From the NCBI GenBank assembly GCA_964551305.1, contig CAZKBT010000040.1, positions 1 through 28,401 of the forward strand: a stretch of DNA of 28,401 nt, written 5' to 3'. Each line of letters opens with the position of its first letter. The first letter of the stretch is position 1. Below the pieces are notes generated by a model. That model ran no database searches, was not told where the DNA came from, and saw only the letters and a list, made by a program, of their open reading frames with translations. Positions 1-8,181 of this stretch are shown here, one piece after another. This stretch comes from JBAZDC01 sp041654595. GTDB taxonomy: Bacteria > Pseudomonadota > Gammaproteobacteria > Burkholderiales > Burkholderiaceae_B. A program made the translations under genes and the position numbers.

Positions 1-878
1 GGTTGTCGCAGGAACAAGCTCATGTACAGCAAGAGCAAAGGCTGGTGGCCGCCCATGATCTGGACGCGGGCACGGTTCTGGACGGTGACCGGTTCGCCGT
101 GCGCAGCTACCCCGTCGGCCTGGCCCCCAGCGACAGCATCAGGCCGGAAGCATGGCGGAAAATGGAGGGGCTGGTGTTGCGGCAATCGTTGCGTGCCGGC
201 GATCTGTTGCTCCCCGCGCATGCGGAATCGAGTAGAAATGCCGCTTTTTCCAGCCAACTGGAGACGGGGCGGCGCGCCATCACTATGCCGGTCGACGTGG
301 TCAACTCCGTTTCCGGCTTGCTGGCGCCGGGCGATCTGATCGACCTGTACGTGTCGTTCGATCATCTGCGCCGGCGTGTCACGGCCCCTCTGCTGCAGGG
401 CGTGCTGGTCTTGGCGACGGGGACGACGGTGCAGGGCCAGGACGGTGCGGCCTATCCCCATGAAAGAGGGTATGCGACGGTGACGCTGGATGCGGCGCCG
501 GAAGACGCCGTCAAGTTGGTCGCGGCAAGACAGAGCGGGGTCGTGACGGCCGTGTTGCGTCATCCCCATGATCAGCAGCCTTCCCAGAAGGCGGCGCGGG
601 GCGATCTGGCAAGCCTGCTCGGCATCGGGACGCCGATTGTCGCGCCGGTAAAAAAGCGCGCTCAGGTTATTTACGGGAACAGAGCCGTGCGCAGCGTCGC
701 CGGTTTACGCCCGCCGGAACCTCGCCGGTCTTCCTCGGGCCTGTTCGACCTGCCTTACATGCCTGTACTGAGCAGCGCAAGGACGAGCGGCGAGCACGCA
801 GGCATGCACACGTTCATGCCGGACGAGGATCCGTCCGCCGATATCGACATGCCGCAAGCGGCCGGCTATGAGGAGTAG
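1..878 (+). CDS. cpaB: Tad/Flp pilus assembly protein CpaB (RcpC), 5'-partial
   Basis: Periplasmic/inner-membrane protein of the Tad pilus machine that works with the RcpA secretin. The frame is open from the window edge, so the N-terminal membrane anchor lies upstream; the TTG at base 3 is not a credible start. About 291 residues are visible. A SAF-type segment comes first (RLVAAHDLDAGTVLDGDRFA, then a basic-polar SYPVG strand). The RcpC core follows, with the family signature 'VSGLLAPGDLIDLYVSF' near residues 102-118. A proline- and serine-rich tail of about 60 residues is probably poorly conserved. The stop is followed after 3 bases by the secretin start, and the secretin's ribosome binding site AGGAG (871-875) sits in the last codons of this gene, so the two are one operon. 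Assignment is by motif and by the following rcpA-cpaF-tadB-tadC order. Confidence 0.87.
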   Translation, partial: LSQEQAHVQQEQRLVAAHDLDAGTVLDGDRFAVRSYPVGLAPSDSIRPEAWRKMEGLVLRQSLRAGDLLLPAHAESSRNAAFSSQLETGRRAITMPVDVVNSVSGLLAPGDLIDLYVSFDHLRRRVTAPLLQGVLVLATGTTVQGQDGAAYPHERGYATVTLDAAPEDAVKLVAARQSGVVTAVLRHPHDQQPSQKAARGDLASLLGIGTPIVAPVKKRAQVIYGNRAVRSVAGLRPPEPRRSSSGLFDLPYMPVLSSARTSGEHAGMHTFMPDEDPSADIDMPQAAGYEE

Positions 879-881
879 GCC

Positions 882-2411
882 ATGATCGCCATACAATACT
901 GCGCCCGGTTGGCCTTGGTGCTGGCGCTGTGCTGCCATTCGGCGTCGGCATGGGCTTCAGGCGACACCTCCATGAAGCTGCAGGTGGGCGAAGTCAAAGT
1001 TTTGGCCGTGCCCGACGTGGCCAGAGTCGCCGTTGGCGACGGGCACATTCTCAATGCCGTGGCGACGGATGAAAAAGAAGTCATTATTTTTGCCCGGCAC
1101 GAAGGTTCAAGCATGGTGCATGTCTGGTCCGAGGATGGTAAACGCCATCGCTATTTCGTCGACGTGGCGCCGCAAGGCGCGCGCCAGGTCCAGCAGGAAC
1201 TGCTTTCCGTGCTCGAGCGCATTCCGAATGCCAGGGTGTCCACCGTAGGCGACAAACTTCTCGTCGAAGGCGACGACTTGTCGGATGGCGACCGCGAGCG
1301 TGTGCAGGCCCTGAGCAAACGCTATCCGCAGTTGCTCGATTTCACCAGCCAGATAGGTTGGGACAGCATGGTGCTGCTCGATGTCCAGGTCGTGGAGGTG
1401 CCGCGCGCCCGGTTGATGGAGCTGGGATTTCGCTGGGCGGCTAGTCCGGAGGGCGGCGTCAATACAGGCCTGGTTTGGGACGGCGGCACGAAACAGCTGG
1501 CGGACAGACCCGCCGAGACGGTCGTTCCCGGCATGTTTCCAGTCACGGGCGTGGCGGGATATTTCGGCGTCAATGCCTTGTTGTCGGCAAAGATCAATGC
1601 GCTCGCGCAATCGGGCGCCGCGGTCATTCTGGCGCAGCCGCAGTTGCTGGCGCGCAGCGGTTCGACCGCCGAGTTTCTCGCGGGCGGCGAAGTTCCCTAT
1701 ACGACCGTTGATGCCAACGGCAATGTCAACACCTCGTTCAAGCCTTACGGCGTGTCCTTGCACATAACACCGCAACTCGAGCGCAACGGGGCCGTGCGCT
1801 CGCGCATCGAAGTCGAAGTCAGTTCCGTCGACTCCACGATGTCCATGGCCAATGGTCCGGCGCTGAAGACGCGCCGCGCCGTGACCGAGTTCAACGTGCA
1901 TTCCGGCCAGACATTGGTATTGGCCGGATTTCTTTCGCGGGATGCTACCCGCAATATGGACGGCGTCCCCGGACTGAGCGATATACCGATTCTAGGCCAT
2001 CTTTTCAAGTCGACCCGCTATCAGAGCAACGAAACGGAGCTTGCCATTTTCGTGACGCCCGTCGTCGTGACCAGTAATCATCCGCTTATCGTTCAGAGGG
2101 CGGATTATGCCGGAAATGTGTTGGAGCAGGCGTTTCCCGAGCCGTCGTTGCTCGGCACATCGTCAACGTCATTGAAAGCGGTTCCCATCGGCCATGACGT
2201 GGTTCGCGCATACGGCATCGGCCGGGGCGGCGTTGTTGAAACCGGCGCGGCGTCCGACAGCCCGCCAGGCGCAGGCCAGGTTGCCGGCTGGCAGGCATCG
2301 CAGTGGCGAGCGGACGGGGACGTCCGACCTTTCCCGGAAGCGACGTCGCCGTCTTCCATCAAACCCATATCAAGGAAACGCCGCCATGTTGACGTTGAAC
2401 CTGCATTTTGA
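882..2411 (+). CDS. rcpA: Tad pilus outer-membrane secretin RcpA/CpaC
   Basis: Forms the outer-membrane pore through which the Flp pilus emerges. The 509-residue protein has a signal peptide (hydrophobic residues 9-24, likely cleavage after ASAWA). An N-terminal pilus-secretin domain follows (about 28-100, beginning MKLQVGEVKVLAVPDVARVA), then a BON-like segment (about 100-155). The secretin domain spans about 160-395 and includes GGEVPY (268-273) and the secretin signature VPGLSDIPILGHLF (362-375). A tail of about 110 residues is rich in Gly, Ser and Pro. Length fits the CpaC family. The start is set by AGGAG six bases upstream. The 3' end overlaps the next gene by 26 bases. In many tad loci a TadZ/CpaE ATPase gene follows the secretin; none is here. 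Confidence 0.93.
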   Translation: MIAIQYCARLALVLALCCHSASAWASGDTSMKLQVGEVKVLAVPDVARVAVGDGHILNAVATDEKEVIIFARHEGSSMVHVWSEDGKRHRYFVDVAPQGARQVQQELLSVLERIPNARVSTVGDKLLVEGDDLSDGDRERVQALSKRYPQLLDFTSQIGWDSMVLLDVQVVEVPRARLMELGFRWAASPEGGVNTGLVWDGGTKQLADRPAETVVPGMFPVTGVAGYFGVNALLSAKINALAQSGAAVILAQPQLLARSGSTAEFLAGGEVPYTTVDANGNVNTSFKPYGVSLHITPQLERNGAVRSRIEVEVSSVDSTMSMANGPALKTRRAVTEFNVHSGQTLVLAGFLSRDATRNMDGVPGLSDIPILGHLFKSTRYQSNETELAIFVTPVVVTSNHPLIVQRADYAGNVLEQAFPEPSLLGTSSTSLKAVPIGHDVVRAYGIGRGGVVETGAASDSPPGAGQVAGWQASQWRADGDVRPFPEATSPSSIKPISRKRRHVDVEPAF

Positions 2412-4128
2412 GCACGGCGTGAGCGAAGCCCGGCAAATTCCCTTGCCGGCCACGATAGGTCGGGCAAGCTCCTGCGATCTCGTGCTCAAGTCTTGGCGCA
2501 TCGGCAAACGGCATGCCAGGCTCGAACTCAGGCATGGGCAAGTATTCATCGAAGACCACGGGCATCTGGGCGGCACGGTCGTGAATGGCGCGCGCATTAC
2601 GATGTACGGTCCCTTGTCGCCCGAGGACGAACTAGTGATAGGCCCTTGTTTGATGCGAATACAGGCCATGCCGCAAGCGCTCGTGTCGCAGCCGGAGGAC
2701 AGGCTGCCGGTGGTCCGGATCGATTCCTTGCCGCCGCCATGCATCTCGGCGGGCGCCGACCAAGCAGGCATGGCCGCCGGTTCGATCGGAGAAGTCGAGA
2801 CGGGAGGGCCTCCATGCGAATCGGTACCGTGCGATATTGCGCCGCGCGCGCGCGACGGCGCCTTGCTGGCGCATCGAAAACGCCTGCATGCCGCGCTGCT
2901 CGATGCGTTGGACTTGCGGCGCCGCGACGTTTCAAGCATGAGCGACATCGCATTGCGTTCGGAGGCCACGTCCTTGTTGACGGGTATCATCGAACAGGAT
3001 GAATCGCTTCCCGAGGGCGTATCCAGGCAGGATATCGTGACGGACGTGGTCAACGAGGCGATCGGGCTCGGTCCGCTGGAGCGCTTGCTGGCGGATTCGA
3101 GCGTTTCGGAAATCATGGTCAATCGCTACGATGAAATCTATGTGGAGCGTGCTGGCAGGTTGCATAGGCACGAGAGCGCGTTCAGCAGCGAGCAAGCCGT
3201 CCTGGGCGTCATCGACCGCATCGTTTCGCCTCTGGGCAGACGTATCGACGAGAGCTCGCCGATGGTGGATGCGCGCTTGCGGGATGGGTCGCGCGTCAAC
3301 GCGATCATTCCCCCGGTGGCATTGCGCGGAGCAAGCATGACGATACGCAAGTTCGCGCAAAGGCGCTTGACGATGCTCGACTTGCTGCGCATGCGTGCTC
3401 TTGACGACAACATGGGACGTTTCCTTCAGGCTTGCGTCGCCCATAGAAAGAGCATGGTGGTTTCCGGCGGTACGGGTTCGGGGAAAACCACGTTGCTGAA
3501 CATACTTTCGGATTGCATTCCCGAGGGTGAACGCATCGTGACGATAGAGGACGCGGCCGAATTGCGGCTTGCCCATGCGCATCTGGTAAGCCTGGAGTCG
3601 CGGCCGGCCAACCTGGAAGGAAGGGGGCGGGTGGACATCCGCGATCTCGTGCGCAATGCCTTGCGCATGCGGCCGGATCGGATCGTGGTCGGCGAATGTC
3701 GCGGCAGCGAAGCCTTCGACATGTTGACCGCGATGAACACGGGACACGAGGGGTCGTTGACGACATTGCACGCGAATAGCCCGCGCGACGCCTTGTCCAG
3801 ACTCGAAACCATGATATTGATGGCGGGCATGGAGATACCGTTGACGGCCATACGCGAGCATATCGCCTCGAGCGTGGACATCATCGTTCAACAGGCGCGA
3901 CTGGCCAGCGGCCGCCGGCTCATCACTTCCATAGTCGAGATCACCGGCATGGAAAGCGGGCGGATACAAACTCAGGAACTGTTCCGTTATCGCGCCGGAG
4001 ACCGGGCGACGTTCACCGGCTGCGGGGTCATGCCCGAATGTTTTCAGCGCGAATCCGGGGCAAGCGGCCTGCCACTGGCGTGGTTCATGCAAGAAACCCC
4101 GGCCTTTCAGGCGGGGTCGTCATGCTGA
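2386..4128 (+). CDS. cpaF: Tad secretion ATPase CpaF/TadA with N-terminal FHA-like domain
   Basis: Cytoplasmic hexameric ATPase powering Flp pilus assembly. I choose ATG 2386 (580 residues): AAGGAA lies 8 bases upstream and the FHA-like fold starts at once, whereas the longer open frame upstream only shadows rcpA. Residues 1-95 are FHA-like (IGR at 24-26, H43, N67). A linker rich in Pro, Ser and acidic residues runs to about 165. The CpaF N-terminal helical domain spans about 165-320. The ATPase core has Walker A GGTGSGKTT at 361-369, an acidic box near IEDAAELRL (387-395), Walker B IVVGECRG (433-440) and the His box HEGSLTTLHAN (454-464). Overlaps are 26 bases with rcpA and 7 bases with tadB. 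The FHA part lacks residues usually needed for phosphothreonine binding (see findings). Confidence 0.92.
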   Translation: MLTLNLHFEHGVSEARQIPLPATIGRASSCDLVLKSWRIGKRHARLELRHGQVFIEDHGHLGGTVVNGARITMYGPLSPEDELVIGPCLMRIQAMPQALVSQPEDRLPVVRIDSLPPPCISAGADQAGMAAGSIGEVETGGPPCESVPCDIAPRARDGALLAHRKRLHAALLDALDLRRRDVSSMSDIALRSEATSLLTGIIEQDESLPEGVSRQDIVTDVVNEAIGLGPLERLLADSSVSEIMVNRYDEIYVERAGRLHRHESAFSSEQAVLGVIDRIVSPLGRRIDESSPMVDARLRDGSRVNAIIPPVALRGASMTIRKFAQRRLTMLDLLRMRALDDNMGRFLQACVAHRKSMVVSGGTGSGKTTLLNILSDCIPEGERIVTIEDAAELRLAHAHLVSLESRPANLEGRGRVDIRDLVRNALRMRPDRIVVGECRGSEAFDMLTAMNTGHEGSLTTLHANSPRDALSRLETMILMAGMEIPLTAIREHIASSVDIIVQQARLASGRRLITSIVEITGMESGRIQTQELFRYRAGDRATFTGCGVMPECFQRESGASGLPLAWFMQETPAFQAGSSC

Positions 4129-4961
4129 TCATCTTGATTGCCGTTGCCTCGGCCGGCACGATTGCAAGCTGGTATCTGCTGCACGGATTGACCGGCGCAT
4201 ATGAAAAGCGGCGGCGTGACTTTCACGATGAAACCCGCCGCACGCTGAGCGAGTTTTTCCTTTTCCTCGATCCGGCGCAGCTTTGGGCCGCCAATCTCGG
4301 CGTGTGCGCCGTCATCATGGGCTTGCTGTATGCCGCGAGCGGCACGGCATGGTTGTCCCTTTTTGGTTTGATCGCGCTGGCCGTCCCCGGGATGCTGGTT
4401 TCGCATTTGCGAAGGCGACGCATGCGGCATTTTGACCGGCAGCTTCCCGATTTCCTGATGGCCTTGGCGGGCGCCGTGCGCGCGGGCTCGGGCGTGCAGT
4501 CGGCATTGCGGCATGTCACGGCTCAAAGTCCGGCGCCCCTGGGGCAGGAGTTTGCGTTCATGCTGCGTCATCAGCGTTTAGGCCTGTCGTTCGAGCAAGC
4601 CTTGACGAGCCTGCATGAGCGTGTGCCGACGGAAGCGCTCGGGCTGGTCGTCTCCTCCCTGAAGATAGCCTCTCAGACAGGCGCGGGCCTGGCATCCATC
4701 CTGGACAATATAGCGGCCACTTTGCGGTCGCGGCTGTACCTGCTTGGGCGCATACGCGCCTTGACGGCACAGGGAAGAATGCAGGCCTGGGTCATGGCCG
4801 GCCTGCCGCTGCTGTTGGCCGCATGTCTGCATTATCTGGATCCGGCGTCGATGCAGATGCTGTGGCGTTCGCCGCTTGGATGGGTCGTCGTGGCGGCGAT
4901 CCTGGCGCTCGAGCTGATCGGCCTGTTCTGGATAAGGCGCATCGTGACGATACAGGTCTAA
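4122..4961 (+). CDS. tadB: Tad pilus inner-membrane platform protein TadB
   Basis: One of two inner-membrane platform proteins that couple the CpaF ATPase to pilin assembly. The 279-residue protein begins at an ATG overlapping the cpaF stop (ATGCTGA), with AGGCGGGG just upstream at 4110-4117. Membrane segments are apparent at about 2-20, 54-72, 76-95, 221-238 and 253-273. The cytoplasmic T2SSF domain lies at about 105-215, with the typical LPDFLMALAGAVRAGSG stretch (108-124) and a later GxGL turn (187-190). Length matches the family. It stands directly upstream of tadC and probably forms a heteromer with it. An in-frame ATG at 4038 exists, but it would overlap cpaF by 91 bases. Confidence 0.9.
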   Translation: MLIILIAVASAGTIASWYLLHGLTGAYEKRRRDFHDETRRTLSEFFLFLDPAQLWAANLGVCAVIMGLLYAASGTAWLSLFGLIALAVPGMLVSHLRRRRMRHFDRQLPDFLMALAGAVRAGSGVQSALRHVTAQSPAPLGQEFAFMLRHQRLGLSFEQALTSLHERVPTEALGLVVSSLKIASQTGAGLASILDNIAATLRSRLYLLGRIRALTAQGRMQAWVMAGLPLLLAACLHYLDPASMQMLWRSPLGWVVVAAILALELIGLFWIRRIVTIQV

Positions 4962-4972
4962 GGAGCAGCGTC

Positions 4973-5842
4973 ATGTGGATATGGATCAGCAGCCTGGCGC
5001 TGGGCAGCGGTTGCGGCGTGTTGTTCTATTGGTTCCTGCAGCCGGCTTCGCGGCATGGAGCCGTTCGCGCCGTCTCGACGCATCGTGTCCTGCGCTTGGC
5101 GTGGCCCTGGATATACGTGCTGGCCGGATGCTGCTCGCCGCTCCTGTCCTGGTCCATGCGCCGGTCCCTGGCACGCAGCATCGGGCTGGCGGGACTGAAG
5201 GGCGATTGGATGCCCGAGCATATCGTGGCCCTGCAGGTATTGTGCGCGGCGGCCATTTCCACGCTGGCCTGCGGGCTGTGTCTCATGCTGGGTATTGGCC
5301 CCGCAGGCACGGCGCTCGCCTTTTTGCCTGCCTTGTTGCTCGGCGCCTGGCTGCCGTGGCAACGCGTACAGGATCAAGGCAAGGTCCGGCAGCAATGGAT
5401 GCTTCGAGAACTTCCGTTCCTGCTGGACATGACGACCTTGTGCGTGGAGGCTGGACTCAATCTGTCGGGAGCATTGCAGCAGGCGGCTGCTTACGGACCG
5501 GATGGGCCGTTGCGGACGGAGCTTCGGCACGCCCTCGCCGATATGCGCACGGGAATGGCGCGCGCACAGGCCTTGGAGCAACTGGCCGACCGCACGGATT
5601 TGGCAGCCTTGAAAACCCTGGCCATGATGCTTGCGCAAGCGGAGCAGTTGGGAATGGCGGTCGGCCCGCTTTTACGGACACAGGCCGAGCAACAGCGCGC
5701 CGAACGTTTTCTGAAGGCCGAAACCTTGGCCATGCAGGCGCCCGTGAAGATCCTGTTTCCGCTGGTGACGTGTATTTTCCCTTGTACTTTCCTGATCATC
5801 AGCGTGCCCATCATTGCCAAGCTGATGCAATCGTCATGGTAA
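4973..5842 (+). CDS. tadC: Tad pilus inner-membrane platform protein TadC
   Basis: Second inner-membrane platform subunit, paralogous to TadB. The 289-residue product starts at ATG 4973, with AGGAG (4961-4965) seven bases upstream sharing a base with the tadB stop codon. Membrane segments are at about 3-23, 42-60, 84-108, 111-128 and 262-283. The T2SSF domain spans about 143-270, with the typical ELPFLLDMTTLCVEAGLNL stretch (146-164) and a GMAVGPLL turn later. The gene overlaps the start of the following small gene by 7 bases (ATGGTAA). No tadD, tadE, tadF or tadG follows, so any such genes must lie elsewhere. Confidence 0.9.
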   Translation: MWIWISSLALGSGCGVLFYWFLQPASRHGAVRAVSTHRVLRLAWPWIYVLAGCCSPLLSWSMRRSLARSIGLAGLKGDWMPEHIVALQVLCAAAISTLACGLCLMLGIGPAGTALAFLPALLLGAWLPWQRVQDQGKVRQQWMLRELPFLLDMTTLCVEAGLNLSGALQQAAAYGPDGPLRTELRHALADMRTGMARAQALEQLADRTDLAALKTLAMMLAQAEQLGMAVGPLLRTQAEQQRAERFLKAETLAMQAPVKILFPLVTCIFPCTFLIISVPIIAKLMQSSW

Positions 5843-6228
5843 ATCCGGCGAAGACAAGGTTGCCTTGTTGCCGCCTGGAATGCGGCTTGAGGATGTACGT
5901 GGCGGCCACGTGCGCGCAAAAGCTCCTGGGCGTATGGGGGTTGCCCGAACGAGGGGCGAATAGCGCGCTTTGCCTGTTGGATTGCCGTGCCATCCATACG
6001 CTGGGCTTGCGCCGGCCCATGGATATCGTCTTTCTGGACGCCGGCGGCCGGGAGCTGCGCCGCATCGACAGTCTCGCGCCCAATCGTTGCGCGTGGTCGG
6101 CGCGGGCAAGCTGTGTCATCGAGCTGCCCCCAACCTACTGCAGCAGGCACCCGGATTATTTCCGCCGTATCGGCCAGGGCTTGCTCAAGCTTGTTCCGGC
6201 GTACCGTAGTCGTTGCCGAACACGCTGA
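5836..6228 (+). CDS. DUF192-like small protein at the end of the tad operon
   Basis: A 130-residue protein whose ATG overlaps the tadC stop, so it is probably translationally coupled to the pilus genes. The middle (about 45-100) resembles DUF192/COG1430: a hydrophobic strand, then RRPMDIVFLDAGGRELRRID, then SCVIELP near residue 97, matching the 'xPLDxxFxD..G.V..I...A.....vlEl' pattern of the family. The family's function is not established; small DUF192 proteins accompany tad loci in other Burkholderiales to my knowledge. It has many cysteines (C11, C12 and others) and no clear signal peptide. The last 44 bases overlap the end of the convergent gene. The DUF192 assignment is pattern-based; the role in pilus biogenesis is inferred from position only. 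Confidence 0.72.
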   Translation: MVNPAKTRLPCCRLECGLRMYVAATCAQKLLGVWGLPERGANSALCLLDCRAIHTLGLRRPMDIVFLDAGGRELRRIDSLAPNRCAWSARASCVIELPPTYCSRHPDYFRRIGQGLLKLVPAYRSRCRTR

Positions 6229-6964
6229 CGTACGCGGGGTAGAAACTGCAGTAAAGGATGGCGGCGACGAACAGATTGAGCGGCGTCATCAGCATTTGCG
6301 CCATCGCCGGCGACAAGCCGATGCCTGTGAGCAGCACGCCTATCATCTGCATGCCCCAGAAGATCGTGGCCCAGCTCAGGCCGTAAAGCAGAAGCGGCCA
6401 CTTGTTGCGCCAGCATGCGACCATGGAAAAGAACAGGGCTTGTCCCAGGCGTATGCCGTGCCATCCCATCAGGGCGGGAGCATGCCAGAACAATGCGGAG
6501 ATCAGGATATAGATGGCGGAAAAGGCTAGAAAGGGACCGCGCATGACGGCCATTACCATGGCCTCGTCGAGCTGGCTGTTGGCATCCACCACGTCGAGCA
6601 TTTGCGGCAGGAACGGCAAGGTGGCGAGAAAGCCGCCCGCCATGCAGGCAAACAGATACGCCAGCCCCAGGCGCAGCAGCCTGCGGCGCCGGTCGCGATC
6701 GCGCAGCGGCTCGAGCCATGTCGTCAACAGCATGGGGCGCCCGGCCGAGATATGGCGGCATGCGCTCAAGGTCACGAAAGTGAGCATGGGCGTCAGCCCG
6801 ATCAACGCCATTTGCCCGAACAATGGTATCAAATAGCTTGCCGTAATCAGGAAGCCCATCACCAGGCTCCAGAAAAACAGGGGCATGGGCTGCCGCTTGA
6901 ATATGTACAGGCCTCCTTGTATCCATGACCAGCCGGCTGTAACGGGAAGGGTTGCTGCTTGCAT
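6185..6964 (-). CDS. BPSS1780-type polytopic membrane protein
   Basis: A 259-residue integral membrane protein of unknown function, of the kind annotated as BPSS1780 family in Burkholderiales. The N-terminus has the typical 'GWSWIQGGLYIFKRQP' amphipathic segment (residues 11-26). About five or six hydrophobic stretches follow (about 27-50, 52-66, 100-120, 140-165, 190-215 and 220-245), with a strongly basic cytoplasmic loop around 86-97 (RDRDRRRRLLR). It lies upstream of nothing on its own strand except the pilus operon's antisense side; thrB is the next minus-strand gene upstream, 82 bases away, so the two may be cotranscribed. Its 3' end overlaps the DUF192-like gene tail to tail by 44 bases. 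Confidence 0.78.
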   Translation of the reverse strand: MQAATLPVTAGWSWIQGGLYIFKRQPMPLFFWSLVMGFLITASYLIPLFGQMALIGLTPMLTFVTLSACRHISAGRPMLLTTWLEPLRDRDRRRRLLRLGLAYLFACMAGGFLATLPFLPQMLDVVDANSQLDEAMVMAVMRGPFLAFSAIYILISALFWHAPALMGWHGIRLGQALFFSMVACWRNKWPLLLYGLSWATIFWGMQMIGVLLTGIGLSPAMAQMLMTPLNLFVAAILYCSFYPAYVSVFGNDYGTPEQA

Positions 6965-7046
6965 AACGTGCGAGGATTCCTGGTGGAGGTGGACTTGCGG
7001 GCTCGGCGGGCGGGATCGCTGCCTGGCCGGATGGCGCTTTGCTCGA

Positions 7047-8015
7047 TCAGGGCAGGGGATGTTCCGTCATGTCCTGCCGCTGGTTCAGAACGCGCTCGAA
7101 GTGCATGGGATCATGCGGCTTGAGCGTTTGCGCCGGTCGCGGTATGAAAAAGTCGTAAAGACGCGATATCCAGAAGCGCAGCGCCGCCGCTCGCAACATG
7201 ACGGGCCACGCCTGTTTTTCCTGCGCGGTGAACGGCCGGATTTGGGCATACGCGTTCAACCATGCCTGTAGCTTGGCGGATTGCAGCGCGCCGGTGTTGC
7301 GCTCTATGCACCAGTCGTTGACACTGACGGCCACGTCGAACAGCCAATGATCACAGCCGGCGAAATAGAAGTCGATGAATCCGCCCATGCGGGGCATCTC
7401 GAAGGTGCCGTCGAACAGGACATTGTCCCGGAACAGGTCGCAATGGGACGGACCCGATGGCAGCATTAGGTAGATGGGATCGTCCGCGAAGCGGACTTGT
7501 TCGTCCAACGCGGACCGGATCAGGCCGGCTTGAGCGGGATTGAGAAAGGGCAACACCTTGGGGACGGTTTCCCGCCACCATGGAAGACCGCGCAGATTGG
7601 GTTGATGCAGAGGGAAATCCTGCGCAGCCAGGTGCGCGCGCGCGAGCGTGGCGCCGGCCAGCGCGCAATGCGCGGGCGTCGGGTCGGGCTCGTAGCCTCC
7701 CGATAGCCGGCTGACGATGGCGCACGGCTTGTCGTGCAGGGTCGTCAGGCGCGTGCCGTCGATCAGGGTTTGAGGCAAAGGAACCGGTATGCCCCGCGTC
7801 GCCAAATGGTGCATCAATTCGATGTAGAACGGCAACTGTTCGTGCGTCAGGACCTCGAACAGCGTCAGGACGTATTCGCCCTTCGTGGTTTCCAGGAAAT
7901 AATTGGTGTTTTCGATGCCGGCGGTGATGCCACGCAAGGACACCAGTTCGCCCAGGTCGTAGCGGGTCAACAAGAGTTTAGTGTCATTGTTGCTGACGGG
8001 AGTAAAAACAGCCAT
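7047..8015 (-). CDS. thrB: Homoserine kinase (ThrB, APH-fold type)
   Basis: Phosphorylates L-homoserine to O-phosphohomoserine in threonine biosynthesis; cytoplasmic. The 322-residue protein belongs to the aminoglycoside-phosphotransferase-fold homoserine kinases found in proteobacteria such as Pseudomonas and Burkholderia, not the GHMP-type ThrB of E. coli. It shows the substrate loop GIENTNYFLET (33-43), the catalytic HCDLFRDNVLF (191-201, with D193 and N198) and the metal-binding IDF (D215), followed by DVAVSVNDW. Length is normal for the family. It is not next to other threonine genes here. It is divergent from dusA across a 166-base spacer in which I found no convincing promoter for either gene. 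Confidence 0.93.
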   Translation of the reverse strand: MAVFTPVSNNDTKLLLTRYDLGELVSLRGITAGIENTNYFLETTKGEYVLTLFEVLTHEQLPFYIELMHHLATRGIPVPLPQTLIDGTRLTTLHDKPCAIVSRLSGGYEPDPTPAHCALAGATLARAHLAAQDFPLHQPNLRGLPWWRETVPKVLPFLNPAQAGLIRSALDEQVRFADDPIYLMLPSGPSHCDLFRDNVLFDGTFEMPRMGGFIDFYFAGCDHWLFDVAVSVNDWCIERNTGALQSAKLQAWLNAYAQIRPFTAQEKQAWPVMLRAAALRFWISRLYDFFIPRPAQTLKPHDPMHFERVLNQRQDMTEHPLP

Positions 8016-8181
8016 GGGCGCGAAATTGGGAAGCCGTATAAAAGTTGCGGAGATGCCTTCTAGGCACGGGAGCCCCGATTTTAGACCAGGACGGTTCGAA
8101 TATGGGCCGAGCGGACGGCGGCTCCCATTTATTCGCGGGAATGCCGGGCTGCCGTTAAAATGACGCCGTTATCAATCTGGG

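Noticed and set aside
1107..1901. 264-residue minus-strand open frame opposite rcpA
   Set aside because: It is a high-GC shadow frame with no signal, domain or composition typical of a protein, and the plus strand carries a well-supported secretin.
2194..2385. 64-residue upstream extension of the CpaF open frame
   Set aside because: It overlaps rcpA throughout, has a non-protein-like composition, and a ribosome binding site and the FHA-like fold support ATG 2386.
8016..8181. Hidden small gene or RNA in the thrB-dusA divergent gap
   Set aside because: No start with a ribosome binding site, no strong stem with a T-run and no clear -35/-10 pair; only a short TGCCT/AGGCA inverted repeat is visible.
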